DNA of 34,958 nucleotides from Paenibacillus ferrarius (lineage in GTDB: Bacteria; Bacillota; Bacilli; Paenibacillales; NBRC-103111): contig NZ_MBTG01000050.1 of assembly GCF_002027705.1 (NCBI RefSeq), positions 1 to 34,958 of the forward strand, given 5' to 3'. Each line of letters starts with the position of its first letter. Position 1 is the first letter of the stretch. The translations under genes were made by a program, and so were the position numbers. Shown here piece by piece: positions 16,199-24,964 of the stretch. Under the pieces are notes generated by a model. It saw nothing but the letters and a program-made list of their open reading frames with translations, searched no databases and was not told where the DNA came from.

Positions 16199-18778
16199 TT
16201 GACCGGGCGTAATGGAGTGTATGAAGAGACGAATTCGAACAAACATTTTTGGCTAGAAGCGTTGGCCGGAGTTACCCCAAATAAACTGCCATACAATTTC
16301 ACAGGAAAAAAGATCCGTATTCTTTCGTCGATCGGTTCAGAGCAGAAAACAATTGAAGAGCAGCTGTTCCAACGCTTAAAAGAAGCTTCCATTGAGTATG
16401 CTTGTACGTTGGGAGAAATCGCTTACAGTGCCTTCGTTTATTGGCAAAACCTTTTAACTACGGAGAAAAATATTGTCACTGGTTATACTGACACAGGCAG
16501 TCACTATCGTAAATCCAATGTCGTTCCCATTCATATAAAACTGGATTCAAAATTAAACATTCAAAATCTAGTTACAAAAGTAAAGGAAACCTTGCGGGAA
16601 TCGAAGTTGCATAGTGACACGCTGCAGGAAGCGTATCGGAGAATGGGGTTCCAGGACCATGAACGACTAATTGCGACGGTCTTTTGTTGGTCAGAACAAC
16701 GGATACATGACTTTGAATTGTCTACGAATGAGATGAGTTCCCCCTTGGAACTGGTTGTTTTCGTAGACGAATCGAATCCGGAGATTGTAATCAACTATCT
16801 ACCGGCATATTTTTATGAAACTGAAATAAAGGATGCAATCAATCTTTACTATGCTATTTTGCAAGGATTGGCAAGTGGAGAAGAGCGTTTTCTCGATAAA
16901 AAATACTTACTTGCTAGAGAAGTCAAGGAATGCAAGGCGTATTTTGGGCAAACGGAGTCTGTATACGGAAGAGCTAGAACACTGTCCGAGTTATTTGAAG
17001 AGCAGGCCAGAAGAGTACCCGATCGAATCGCGGTAACGAGCGAAGGCACTAAAATCTCATATAGGGACCTGGAGGATAAGTCTAATCAGTTTGCAAGAGT
17101 GCTTAGACAGCACGGAGTAGGTAACAACGATCACATTGGAATCGTGATGGAGCGCAGTCCTGATATGATCGTAGCGTTGCTTGCCATATTAAAGTGCGGG
17201 GCTGTGTATGTGCCGCTTGAAGTAGATTTTCCAGTTAGAAGAATCGATGAAATCATTAGAAAAGCGGAAATAAAATTATTAATCGCCAATCAGGGGTACC
17301 CTCATCAGCATGAAGTTCAGTTCGTGGCTTATGATGAGGAAGAATTGCGTTTACATTCAAATGCTGCGTCCCTGTGTAATAAAAACTCCTCGGACTTGGC
17401 ATATATTATTTTTACATCGGGATCCACTGGGACGCCGAAGGGAGTAATGATCGAACACCATTCTGTCGTCAACCTGATCCAATGGGTGAACAGCACTTTT
17501 CATGTGACGGAGAATGATGTTGTGCTTAGCGTTACATCACTCACTTTTGACTTGTCGGTTTATGATATATTCGGTATTTTGGCTGCCGGTGGCAAGGTTG
17601 TATTAGCTAGTAAATCCCAAATTGTGAGTCCAAATGCATTAAAAGAAATTATCATTCAAGAGAATGTAACATTTTGGAATTCTGTCCCAAGTACAATGAA
17701 TCTCTGCATGCAGATATTAGAACAAATGAACACCGTAAAAGCGTGCAGCACACTAAGGATCGTGTTTTTAAGTGGTGATTGGATTCCTGTTCATTTGCCG
17801 AATCGCATTCATAAATATTTTCCCAATGCAATTGTTGTAGGACTCGGTGGTGCGACTGAAGGTACCGTATGGTCTAACTACTATGTTATTGACTATATTG
17901 ACGAAGATCAAACTTCAATTCCTTACGGTAAACCTATCTTCAATTCCGCTTATTACATTCTGGATGAAGAGCTACATCCTGTTCCAAGGGGCGTCGCCGG
18001 TGAATTATATATTTGTGGGGCAGGAGTCGCTAGAGGATATACGAACGATTTGGCGAGGTCGGAGCAATCGTTTATTCCGAATCCTGTTTTGGATGTTGAT
18101 CAGCGTCTTATTTATAAGACAGGAGATTTAGGGAGAATGCTGCCAGATGGCAATATTGAATTCCTTGGGAGAAGGGATCATCAGGTCAAGGTACGGGGCT
18201 ACCGTATTGAACTGGGCGAAATAGAAAGCCAAGTATGTAAACAAAAAGGAATTTTGGAGGCATGTGCGGCAGTTGTGACAGTAGGATCAGAAAATCAGTT
18301 GTTATGCGTATACGTAGTTGCTGATCATGTTATCGACTCAGATGAGATTCAAGCACAATTGTCACTTGTGCTCCCTGCGTACATGGTACCTGCAAAAGTA
18401 ATTCAAATCGATCGGATGCCGCTGACGTTTAACGGGAAAATTGATCGTGCAAAGCTTCCAGATCACCCAATGCTGTTTGTTCCAAAAACTGCAATTTGCA
18501 AGCCACGCAATAAATTGGATGACATGTTGGTTCACATTTGGACATCGTTTTTTGAATCGGGAGAGATAGGCTCTGAATATGAGGGTTTTAACATTGATTC
18601 TAATTTTTGGGATATTGGTGGAGATTCCCTTATGGCTGTTCGACTCGAAGTAGAATTAGAAAAACTAACCTCGGTTCCACTGGAACTTTTTGTTTATTCG
18701 TATAAGACAATCAGGGAGCAGTCAGATTATATCGCCGAAAACCCTAGAGAGGAGCTGCATCTTGAGTATAGTCGATGA
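16199..18778 (+). CDS. NRPS: half condensation domain - adenylation domain (Cys) - carrier protein
   Basis: The product is 859 residues from TTG 16199; GGAGGTG at 16186-16192 fixes this start. Residues about 1-255 match only the C-terminal lobe of a condensation domain (VTGYTDTGSHYRK, then VKETLRESKLHSD and LVVFVDESNPEIVINY); no HHxxxDG motif exists. The adenylation domain follows (A3 YIIFTSGSTGTPKG near residue 402; A7 YKTGDLG; A8 VKVRGYRIELGEIE). By-eye alignment to the PheA reference gives the specificity residues D-L-Y-N-F-S-L-V-W, near-identical to the known cysteine code DLYNLSLIW. The carrier domain ends the protein with GGDSL (Ser about 809). No epimerisation, cyclisation or thioesterase domain. 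It overlaps the next gene by 17 bases. Confidence 0.93.
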   Translation: MTGRNGVYEETNSNKHFWLEALAGVTPNKLPYNFTGKKIRILSSIGSEQKTIEEQLFQRLKEASIEYACTLGEIAYSAFVYWQNLLTTEKNIVTGYTDTGSHYRKSNVVPIHIKLDSKLNIQNLVTKVKETLRESKLHSDTLQEAYRRMGFQDHERLIATVFCWSEQRIHDFELSTNEMSSPLELVVFVDESNPEIVINYLPAYFYETEIKDAINLYYAILQGLASGEERFLDKKYLLAREVKECKAYFGQTESVYGRARTLSELFEEQARRVPDRIAVTSEGTKISYRDLEDKSNQFARVLRQHGVGNNDHIGIVMERSPDMIVALLAILKCGAVYVPLEVDFPVRRIDEIIRKAEIKLLIANQGYPHQHEVQFVAYDEEELRLHSNAASLCNKNSSDLAYIIFTSGSTGTPKGVMIEHHSVVNLIQWVNSTFHVTENDVVLSVTSLTFDLSVYDIFGILAAGGKVVLASKSQIVSPNALKEIIIQENVTFWNSVPSTMNLCMQILEQMNTVKACSTLRIVFLSGDWIPVHLPNRIHKYFPNAIVVGLGGATEGTVWSNYYVIDYIDEDQTSIPYGKPIFNSAYYILDEELHPVPRGVAGELYICGAGVARGYTNDLARSEQSFIPNPVLDVDQRLIYKTGDLGRMLPDGNIEFLGRRDHQVKVRGYRIELGEIESQVCKQKGILEACAAVVTVGSENQLLCVYVVADHVIDSDEIQAQLSLVLPAYMVPAKVIQIDRMPLTFNGKIDRAKLPDHPMLFVPKTAICKPRNKLDDMLVHIWTSFFESGEIGSEYEGFNIDSNFWDIGGDSLMAVRLEVELEKLTSVPLELFVYSYKTIREQSDYIAENPREELHLEYSR

Positions 18779-20036
18779 ATTTGAATCGAACGTTCGATAC
18801 TACAGCAGGGCGTTTCCTGATTTATTTACACAAGCCCAAGGTTCAATCATGTACTCTAAACGAGGAAAAGAATACATTGACTTTTTTGCCGGTGCAGGGG
18901 CTTTAAACTACGGTCATAACAATGCGTATATTAAAGAGGCTTTAATTCGTTATATTCAAAGCAACGGCATTACCCATGCTCTAGATATGTCGACAGAAGC
19001 AAAAGAAACATTTATCGCGACATTCCATAAATTGCAGTTGCTGCCCCATAGCCTAGATTATGTTTTTCAATTTTGCGGTCCTTCAGGTACCAATGCTGTA
19101 GAAGCAGCCATCAAACTAGCTCGGAAGGCAACAGGTCGAACAGGCATATTCTCTTTTATGGGGGGATTTCACGGGGTAACCTTAGGTAGTTTATCTGTGA
19201 CAAGCAATGCCTTTCATCGCAATGCGGCATTTCTGCCATCTTCTCATGTAACCTTTATACCTTATTGCGATGGAATATATGGGGGCTTTGATTCTATAAC
19301 ATATATGGAAAACATTCTGAATGATACACATTCAGGAATTGACAAGCCTGCTGCGATCATCCTTGAGACGATTCAGGCAGAAGGCGGTATATATGTCTCC
19401 AGCAAAGCATGGTTGCAGGATTTGGAAAGATTTTGCCGAAGGCACGGAATTTTATTGATTTGCGATGATATCCAGGTGGGCTGTGGCCGAGTGGGTGAGT
19501 TTTTTTCTTTTAAGGAAGCTGGAATTGTTCCCGATATTGTGGCGTTGTCCAAGTCAATCAGTGGCTATGGGCTACCGATGTCTCTGCTGTTGTATAGCCG
19601 TACGTTGGATCATTGGCTGCCAGGAGAGCACAATGGAACGTTCAGAGGCAATCAACTGGCCTTTGTTGCTGCAGTAGCGGCGCTTGAGTATCGGGAGTCA
19701 GCGAATCTTAAACAACAGGTTCAAGTAAAAGAAATGTATTTAAAAAAATATTTAACAGAAAGGCTTTCCATTCTCGCACCCGACATCGCCATTCGAGGTC
19801 GTGGAGCCATTTGGGGCATCGATCTTTCCGCGCTTAATGACCACAATGTAGCGAAGAAAATTGCAAGTGATTGTTTCGAAAACGGGCTGCTCATTGAACG
19901 GGTAGGACGCCACGACAATGTCCTTAAAATTATGCCTCCCCTCAACATAGAGATGGAGCTTCTTGAAGAAGGTTGCAGGCGACTGGAGCAAGTGATGATT
20001 CAGAACCTTCTAAGCACAAGCGTCCGGACATTTTAA
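18762..20036 (+). CDS. Class III aminotransferase, diaminobutyrate (EctB/Dat) type
   Basis: The product is 424 residues from TTG 18762, with GAGAGGAG just upstream; a longer frame from 18690 would overlap the NRPS gene by 89 bases. The protein follows the EctB/diaminobutyrate-2-oxoglutarate aminotransferase pattern: ESNVRYYSRAFP, DFFAGAGALNYGHNN, CDDIQVGCGRVGEFFSF and the PLP lysine in LSKSISGYGLP (about Lys263). EctB and Dat make L-2,4-diaminobutyrate from aspartate semialdehyde and glutamate. With an NRPS operon the obvious role is supplying diaminobutyrate as a building block; no ectA or ectC gene is present, which argues against ectoine. Action on a carrier-bound aldehyde or ketone is an alternative. 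Confidence 0.9.
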   Translation: MSIVDEFESNVRYYSRAFPDLFTQAQGSIMYSKRGKEYIDFFAGAGALNYGHNNAYIKEALIRYIQSNGITHALDMSTEAKETFIATFHKLQLLPHSLDYVFQFCGPSGTNAVEAAIKLARKATGRTGIFSFMGGFHGVTLGSLSVTSNAFHRNAAFLPSSHVTFIPYCDGIYGGFDSITYMENILNDTHSGIDKPAAIILETIQAEGGIYVSSKAWLQDLERFCRRHGILLICDDIQVGCGRVGEFFSFKEAGIVPDIVALSKSISGYGLPMSLLLYSRTLDHWLPGEHNGTFRGNQLAFVAAVAALEYRESANLKQQVQVKEMYLKKYLTERLSILAPDIAIRGRGAIWGIDLSALNDHNVAKKIASDCFENGLLIERVGRHDNVLKIMPPLNIEMELLEEGCRRLEQVMIQNLLSTSVRTF

Positions 20037-20064
20037 TCAAAATTGAACTGAAAGGAACATGGTC

Positions 20065-20319
20065 ATGTTTGAATCCAAATATATGGAGTTGCTTAAAAGA
20101 TATGCAGTTTTATCGGATCCAATCGATCCCGAAGTGGACTTAGCCCGCAGCGGTTTGGATTCTTTGAATGCGATCAGCTTATTATTGGATCTGGAGGAAG
20201 CTTACGAAGTAGAGTTCCCCCAGACTTATATGAATAATGATACTTTTGCTACGCCGCTTGCGTTATGGAACGCCTTGCAAGTGATTATTCAGGAAGAAAG
20301 CGTCCAAGCGAGGGGTTAA
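20065..20319 (+). CDS. Free-standing peptidyl carrier protein
   Basis: The product is 84 residues with the phosphopantetheine Ser33 in ARSGLDSLNAISLLLDLEEAYEVEFP. ATG 20065 was preferred to ATG 20059 because AAAGGAA at 20051-20057 gives it better spacing. It lies next to an acyl-CoA dehydrogenase and a free adenylation domain, the three-gene set used elsewhere to load an amino acid on a carrier protein and oxidise it there (pyrrole-2-carboxyl and aminomalonyl units are examples). Confidence 0.92.
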   Translation: MFESKYMELLKRYAVLSDPIDPEVDLARSGLDSLNAISLLLDLEEAYEVEFPQTYMNNDTFATPLALWNALQVIIQEESVQARG

Positions 20320-20323
20320 TCAT

Positions 20324-21538
20324 ATGTCTAATGCGATTAGTGATGCTCAAGGAATCGTTCAAAAGAAGATCGTTCTTTCTGCTATTGAGGCATCTAAGCT
20401 GCTGGAAATGCATGCAAGGGATGTCGATACGTCCAATCGTTTTCCGAAAGAGAGTATTGAGGTCTTGAAGCGGTTGGGATTAATGGGGATTACAATTCCT
20501 GAAACGTACAGAGGACATTCAGCAGATCTTTCTACGGTCATCAAGGTGGCCAAAATTTTATCGGGATCTTGCCTGTCCACCGGAATGGTATGGGCTATGC
20601 ATATGCAGCAAGTTTCAGTATTAAATGATTTTGCTAGCGAACCGTTAAAACAACGCATTCTTAATCGTATTGTAAATGGCGAAATGTATATTGTTTCTGT
20701 CACCTCTGAGTATAAAAAGGAGGCTAATCTATTCACCTCTAGCGCTCCAATTCATCGTTTGAACGGTGAAGTCTTGATCGAACGGAAAGCTCCTACAGCA
20801 ACTGGGGCAGCGCATGGCGATGCGTTTCTTATTACGATGCAAGAGGAGAATGAGCAGTCAACGTCCAATGTTGTTCTCGTGTTTGCAGAGGGCAAGCAAG
20901 TAGACAGATCAACCTTTAACTCATGGAATGCGATGGGAGTAAAAGGTACTCAGAGTTCTGGCGTTTCTTTGAGCGGTGCAGTGCCTTCCGACCAGCTTCT
21001 TGGCCCAGAGGATGGCTTTGAACAAATCGCTATGTGTTCTATGATTCCGCTTGGACATATTCTTTGGGCAGCATGCTGGCTAGGAGCGGCTCGCAGTGCC
21101 CTTCATAAAATGATTCATATTTTCCGCAATCCTAAGACGCGCCAAGATTTTAACATACAGTCTGACTTATTTCTGGAGCGGTTGGCACAAGTCCGACTAA
21201 AAATGGATATGGTGGAAGCTTATCTGAGTCAGTTCGTGATCGATTACGAACAACGACGTAATCGATATGGCGTCAAGGTCGATGGTTTTTCAGCACCTTC
21301 GTTTAAAATCGCTCTAAATAATCTTAAATTGATAGCTTCGCGCTACCTTTATGAAGCGGTAGATGAGCTGGTGCAAATTAGCGGTCTTAAGTACGGCTAT
21401 GCCAACAACGAGATGGTCCCGCTCGAAAGAACGCTGCGCGATTTAAGGTCGGCAAGCTTGATGGTAAATAACGATCGTATGCTGATCGCAAATGGAAAAC
21501 TAAGCTTGTTTGATAAACAATCACTAGATTTGGAATGA
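20324..21538 (+). CDS. Acyl-CoA dehydrogenase family flavoenzyme
   Basis: The product is 404 residues with the full acyl-CoA dehydrogenase plan: helical N-terminus (FPKESIEVLKRLGLMGITIPETYRG), beta domain (VTSEYKKEANLF to WNAMGVKGTQSSGVSLSG) and helical C-terminus with PLERTLRDLRSASLM. Homologues in biosynthetic operons oxidise aminoacyl or hydroxyacyl groups held on a carrier protein. It begins five bases after the PCP stop and precedes a free adenylation domain, so its substrate is most simply the aminoacyl-PCP made by these neighbours. Which bond it oxidises cannot be read from the sequence. Confidence 0.9.
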   Translation: MSNAISDAQGIVQKKIVLSAIEASKLLEMHARDVDTSNRFPKESIEVLKRLGLMGITIPETYRGHSADLSTVIKVAKILSGSCLSTGMVWAMHMQQVSVLNDFASEPLKQRILNRIVNGEMYIVSVTSEYKKEANLFTSSAPIHRLNGEVLIERKAPTATGAAHGDAFLITMQEENEQSTSNVVLVFAEGKQVDRSTFNSWNAMGVKGTQSSGVSLSGAVPSDQLLGPEDGFEQIAMCSMIPLGHILWAACWLGAARSALHKMIHIFRNPKTRQDFNIQSDLFLERLAQVRLKMDMVEAYLSQFVIDYEQRRNRYGVKVDGFSAPSFKIALNNLKLIASRYLYEAVDELVQISGLKYGYANNEMVPLERTLRDLRSASLMVNNDRMLIANGKLSLFDKQSLDLE

Positions 21539-21568
21539 AAAGCAGTTGGGGAGGAGAGTCTGCAACCG

Positions 21569-23179
21569 ATGACTAAGGTTTTGAAAGGGAGACAGCTATT
21601 CAGCAGTGAAGAACGAGACCGAGTTCTCTATGAGTTTAATCGTACAGACCAAGCCTATAACTGGCTTCCTTATGCCAAAGCGTTCGAGCAAACTGTCGAG
21701 CTGTTTCCGAAAAACATAGCGGTAATCGATGAGGAGAACAAGGTATCCTATACGGATCTGAATAAGTATGCGAACCGTATCGCGCAATGTTTAATCCGGT
21801 ATAACGTGAAAGAAGGCGATGTCGTCGCAGTTGTCATGGAGAGGTCACTTCACTTTATCGCAACCGTAATCGCGATTTGGAAGGCTGGCTGTGCTTACTT
21901 ACCTATAGAGGCATCAACTCCGGCGCAAAGGATGATAAATATAGTTTTGGATTCCAAAGCAGGGCTTATCGTTAGCGATTCGGATTTGCATGGCGTTGAG
22001 AGTCAGGAGAGCACTCCTATTGTTAATTTGCGCTTCACCCATGCAGTGAACGCTCTTCAACAAGAAAACGACGTCAATCCAAGCCTCTGTTCAGACGACA
22101 TGCATCAACTGGCTTACATCATCTACACTTCTGGCTCGACGGGGATGCCTAAAGGCGCGATGATTGAACAAAAAGGTATGATGAATCATTTTTTCTACAA
22201 AATAAACTCGTTTCAAATGGATACTACCTTCAGGATGGCTCAGACGGCAGAATGTAGTTTTGACATCTCCGTATGGCAGCTTTTCGCTCCTTTGCTGTCA
22301 GGCGGAGCTACTGTCATCTATACCAAAGATACGGTCCTTAATTTTAAGCTCCTCATTTCAAAAATAGTTACTGACGAAATTACGCTGGCGGAATTTGTAC
22401 CTTCTTATTTGACGACAATTATGAGTTATCTTGTAAGGAAAAAAATTGGACTTCCTTCTCTGCGCTACTTGTTCCTTACAGGAGAAACTGTACATCCACA
22501 GTTGGCGTTGCAATGGATGCAGTTGTATCCCTCCATCAAAGTAATTAACGCATATGGCCCATCTGAAGCGGCAGATGATGTCACGTTGTATGAGGTTCCG
22601 CCCTCGTACAACGCGGATTTCCTCCCAATCGGTAGACCCATCTCTAATATGAAGGTCTATATCGTGAATGAAGATATGAAGTTATGCAACATTGGCGAAA
22701 AGGGGGAAATTGTCATCTCCGGTGTTGGTGTGGGGAGAGGTTACATAAATGACCCTGAACGAACAAGCCACGCTTTTTTAGAAAAAGACGTAATATCGGG
22801 TTCGCAGGATCGAATGTATAAAACGGGGGATCTAGGTTGTTGGCTAGAGAGTGGTGACATCCGCTTTTTTGGACGTATGGACCATCAGATCAAAGTGCGC
22901 GGCTATCGAGTAGAACCTGCTGAAATTGAAGTGGTACTGCTAAAGCACACAGAAATAAAGGAAGCGGTAGTCCTAACTGTTCCTAGAGATTCAACCAACC
23001 TGTTGTGTGCATTTTATACGGCTGAGCATGCTTTGGAGCAAACACGGTTATTAGAGTTTCTGGCACAGTATTTGCCTGAGCATATGCTCCCAACCTTTTA
23101 TCTCAGAATCTCAAAAATTCCGCTAAACGGGAATGGAAAAGTCGATCGTAAACAATTACTCACTATGTTTCCTATGTGA
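21569..23179 (+). CDS. Free-standing amino acid adenylation domain
   Basis: The product is 536 residues, one complete adenylation domain with all core motifs: YIIYTSGSTGMPKG (A3, about residue 183), NAYGPSEAADD (A5), YKTGDLG (A7), KVRGYRVEPAEIE (A8) and NGNGKVDRK (A10, with the catalytic Lys). By-eye alignment to PheA gives D-I-W-E-F-T-A-D-D at the nine specificity positions. The three acidic residues (278, 330, 331) suggest a cationic side chain such as diaminobutyrate, ornithine or arginine; this fits the nearby diaminobutyrate aminotransferase but is not proof. It would load the free PCP at 20065. It lacks a carrier domain of its own. Confidence 0.93.
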   Translation: MTKVLKGRQLFSSEERDRVLYEFNRTDQAYNWLPYAKAFEQTVELFPKNIAVIDEENKVSYTDLNKYANRIAQCLIRYNVKEGDVVAVVMERSLHFIATVIAIWKAGCAYLPIEASTPAQRMINIVLDSKAGLIVSDSDLHGVESQESTPIVNLRFTHAVNALQQENDVNPSLCSDDMHQLAYIIYTSGSTGMPKGAMIEQKGMMNHFFYKINSFQMDTTFRMAQTAECSFDISVWQLFAPLLSGGATVIYTKDTVLNFKLLISKIVTDEITLAEFVPSYLTTIMSYLVRKKIGLPSLRYLFLTGETVHPQLALQWMQLYPSIKVINAYGPSEAADDVTLYEVPPSYNADFLPIGRPISNMKVYIVNEDMKLCNIGEKGEIVISGVGVGRGYINDPERTSHAFLEKDVISGSQDRMYKTGDLGCWLESGDIRFFGRMDHQIKVRGYRVEPAEIEVVLLKHTEIKEAVVLTVPRDSTNLLCAFYTAEHALEQTRLLEFLAQYLPEHMLPTFYLRISKIPLNGNGKVDRKQLLTMFPM

Positions 23180-23197
23180 TAAGGAGAACAACAATAA

Positions 23198-24964
23198 ATG
23201 CTGGGAAATTCATATTCCTCCTACCGAGTATACAAATGGTGTTTATCATATCTTCGTCCATACAAGAAAATAGTAGCATTATTTTTGGTTCTCATCACAC
23301 TTCAGTCTTGTGTGCAGATCGCTATTCCTAAAGTAATCCAGCTATTTATCGATAGGCTGCTCCCACAAAAAAATGAAACGTTATTTCATAGCTATATGCT
23401 AGTCATGGTGGGCATGGTCATAATTACAATTATTGCTAGCGCGTTTCAACATGTGGTGGGCACTCGTTTCCAAGAGAAAGCCAGTATGGATTTGCAGATG
23501 GCGGTTTTTCGAAAGTTACGTGATCTGGGATTTTCCTATTATGAACGGAATTCGATTGGAGAAACTTTCTCCTACTTTCAAACTGAAATTCCTGCTGTAC
23601 AACAAATCCACAGAAAATACTTTCCTTCTATTGTGAGATTATCCATACCCATCTTGATGTCCTTGGCTTTTTTGATGACAATTAGCATTCCACTTTCTCT
23701 AGTATTTATGCCTAGTATTGTTCTCTATATGCTGGGTGGTCCTTTTTTGGAAAGACTGGCAGCAAACTCTGGGAGCAAAAGCACATGGATGGAACGAGAG
23801 CTTGGTAAAAAACAGTACGATACACTGTCTTCAATGCTCGAACTCAGATTGTTTGGGCGTGAGAAATGGGGAATGGGAAGGTTAATCGTTGCAGCGCAAG
23901 CGGCAGGGGACGCCTTATATCGTCACTTTATACATATTAACCTTAGGGGAGCGATTCGCCGGGTTGCTGTTTACTCGGGCGGCTTGCTGTTGTTTATCGT
24001 AGGGTATGTGTTAGTACGCAATGAAGAGCTATCAATTGGGGCGTTCGTTAGTTTTGCTCTGTTATTTTTTCGAATTATTTTTGATCTGACGATACTTGTG
24101 ACGAATTTGACTGAACAACGGGTTTTACTAATTCGAGCAAAAGGTTTGTATCAATTTATGCAGATTGTTCCCGATGTTACGGAAACCCCGCACGCCACAA
24201 TTTTGCCTAATGTTCGTGGCGACATCCAATTCCATCAATTAAACTTCCACTATGCACCGGCAGTTCCAATATTGCAGGAACTGGATTTGCACATTCGGCC
24301 TGGTGAAAAAGTTGCGATCGTTGGAGCAAGCGGTGGAGGGAAATCGACAGTCGGAAAACTAATTGGAAGGTTTTATGATCCCACAGCGGGGGAGATCTTC
24401 CTGGATAGCGTCCCTATTCGGAGCTTGCAGCTGAAACAATTAAGGGAATCCATTGGGTTCGTGTTTCAAGAAACCTATTTATTCGGCATGAGCATTAAAG
24501 AGAATATCCGTTTTGGCAATCCAGAAGCGACTGACTCTGAGATTGAAGCGGCTGCTCGTGCGGCGTATGCCCATGAATTTATATTAAAACTGCCCGATGG
24601 ATATGAGACGAACATTGGGGAGCGGGGTACTATGCTCTCCGGCGGTGAGAAACAGCGAATAGCCATTGCTCGAATGATCGTTAAAAACCCTGCCATCCTT
24701 ATTCTGGATGAAGCGACCGCATCACTTGACTCCATTAGCGAGAGTAAAGTTACAAAAGCAATTGAAACCCTATCTAGGGGTAAAACAACCATACTGATTG
24801 CCCATCGTTTATCTGCAATTAGAAATTGCGATCGTGTGATCTATATGGAAGGTGGCAGAGTAACTGAAATGGGAACCTACTCGGAGATGATGCAGAAAGG
24901 AGGCAAATTCTATGAGCTCGTCAACGGAACGGGTGAAAATAGGATGGTACCTTACCTATCTTAA
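23198..24964 (+). CDS. ABC exporter half-transporter (membrane + ATPase), first of pair
   Basis: The product is 588 residues: six-helix exporter membrane domain (about residues 15-310) and a C-terminal ATPase domain with Walker A GASGGGKST, signature LSGGEKQR and Walker B ILILDEATASLD. No N-terminal peptidase domain is present, so it does not cut leader peptides. AAGGAG precedes the start. Its 3' end overlaps the second half-transporter by 53 bases, which argues for a heterodimer exporting the operon's product or providing self-resistance. Confidence 0.93.
   Translation: MLGNSYSSYRVYKWCLSYLRPYKKIVALFLVLITLQSCVQIAIPKVIQLFIDRLLPQKNETLFHSYMLVMVGMVIITIIASAFQHVVGTRFQEKASMDLQMAVFRKLRDLGFSYYERNSIGETFSYFQTEIPAVQQIHRKYFPSIVRLSIPILMSLAFLMTISIPLSLVFMPSIVLYMLGGPFLERLAANSGSKSTWMERELGKKQYDTLSSMLELRLFGREKWGMGRLIVAAQAAGDALYRHFIHINLRGAIRRVAVYSGGLLLFIVGYVLVRNEELSIGAFVSFALLFFRIIFDLTILVTNLTEQRVLLIRAKGLYQFMQIVPDVTETPHATILPNVRGDIQFHQLNFHYAPAVPILQELDLHIRPGEKVAIVGASGGGKSTVGKLIGRFYDPTAGEIFLDSVPIRSLQLKQLRESIGFVFQETYLFGMSIKENIRFGNPEATDSEIEAAARAAYAHEFILKLPDGYETNIGERGTMLSGGEKQRIAIARMIVKNPAILILDEATASLDSISESKVTKAIETLSRGKTTILIAHRLSAIRNCDRVIYMEGGRVTEMGTYSEMMQKGGKFYELVNGTGENRMVPYLS

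Noticed and set aside
18690..18761. Longer N-terminus for the aminotransferase
   Set aside because: It overlaps the NRPS carrier domain by 89 bases; the EctB-like sequence begins at TTG 18762 with a ribosome binding site.
18762..20036. Ectoine biosynthesis
   Set aside because: The aminotransferase is EctB-like, but no ectA or ectC is present and the neighbours are NRPS genes.
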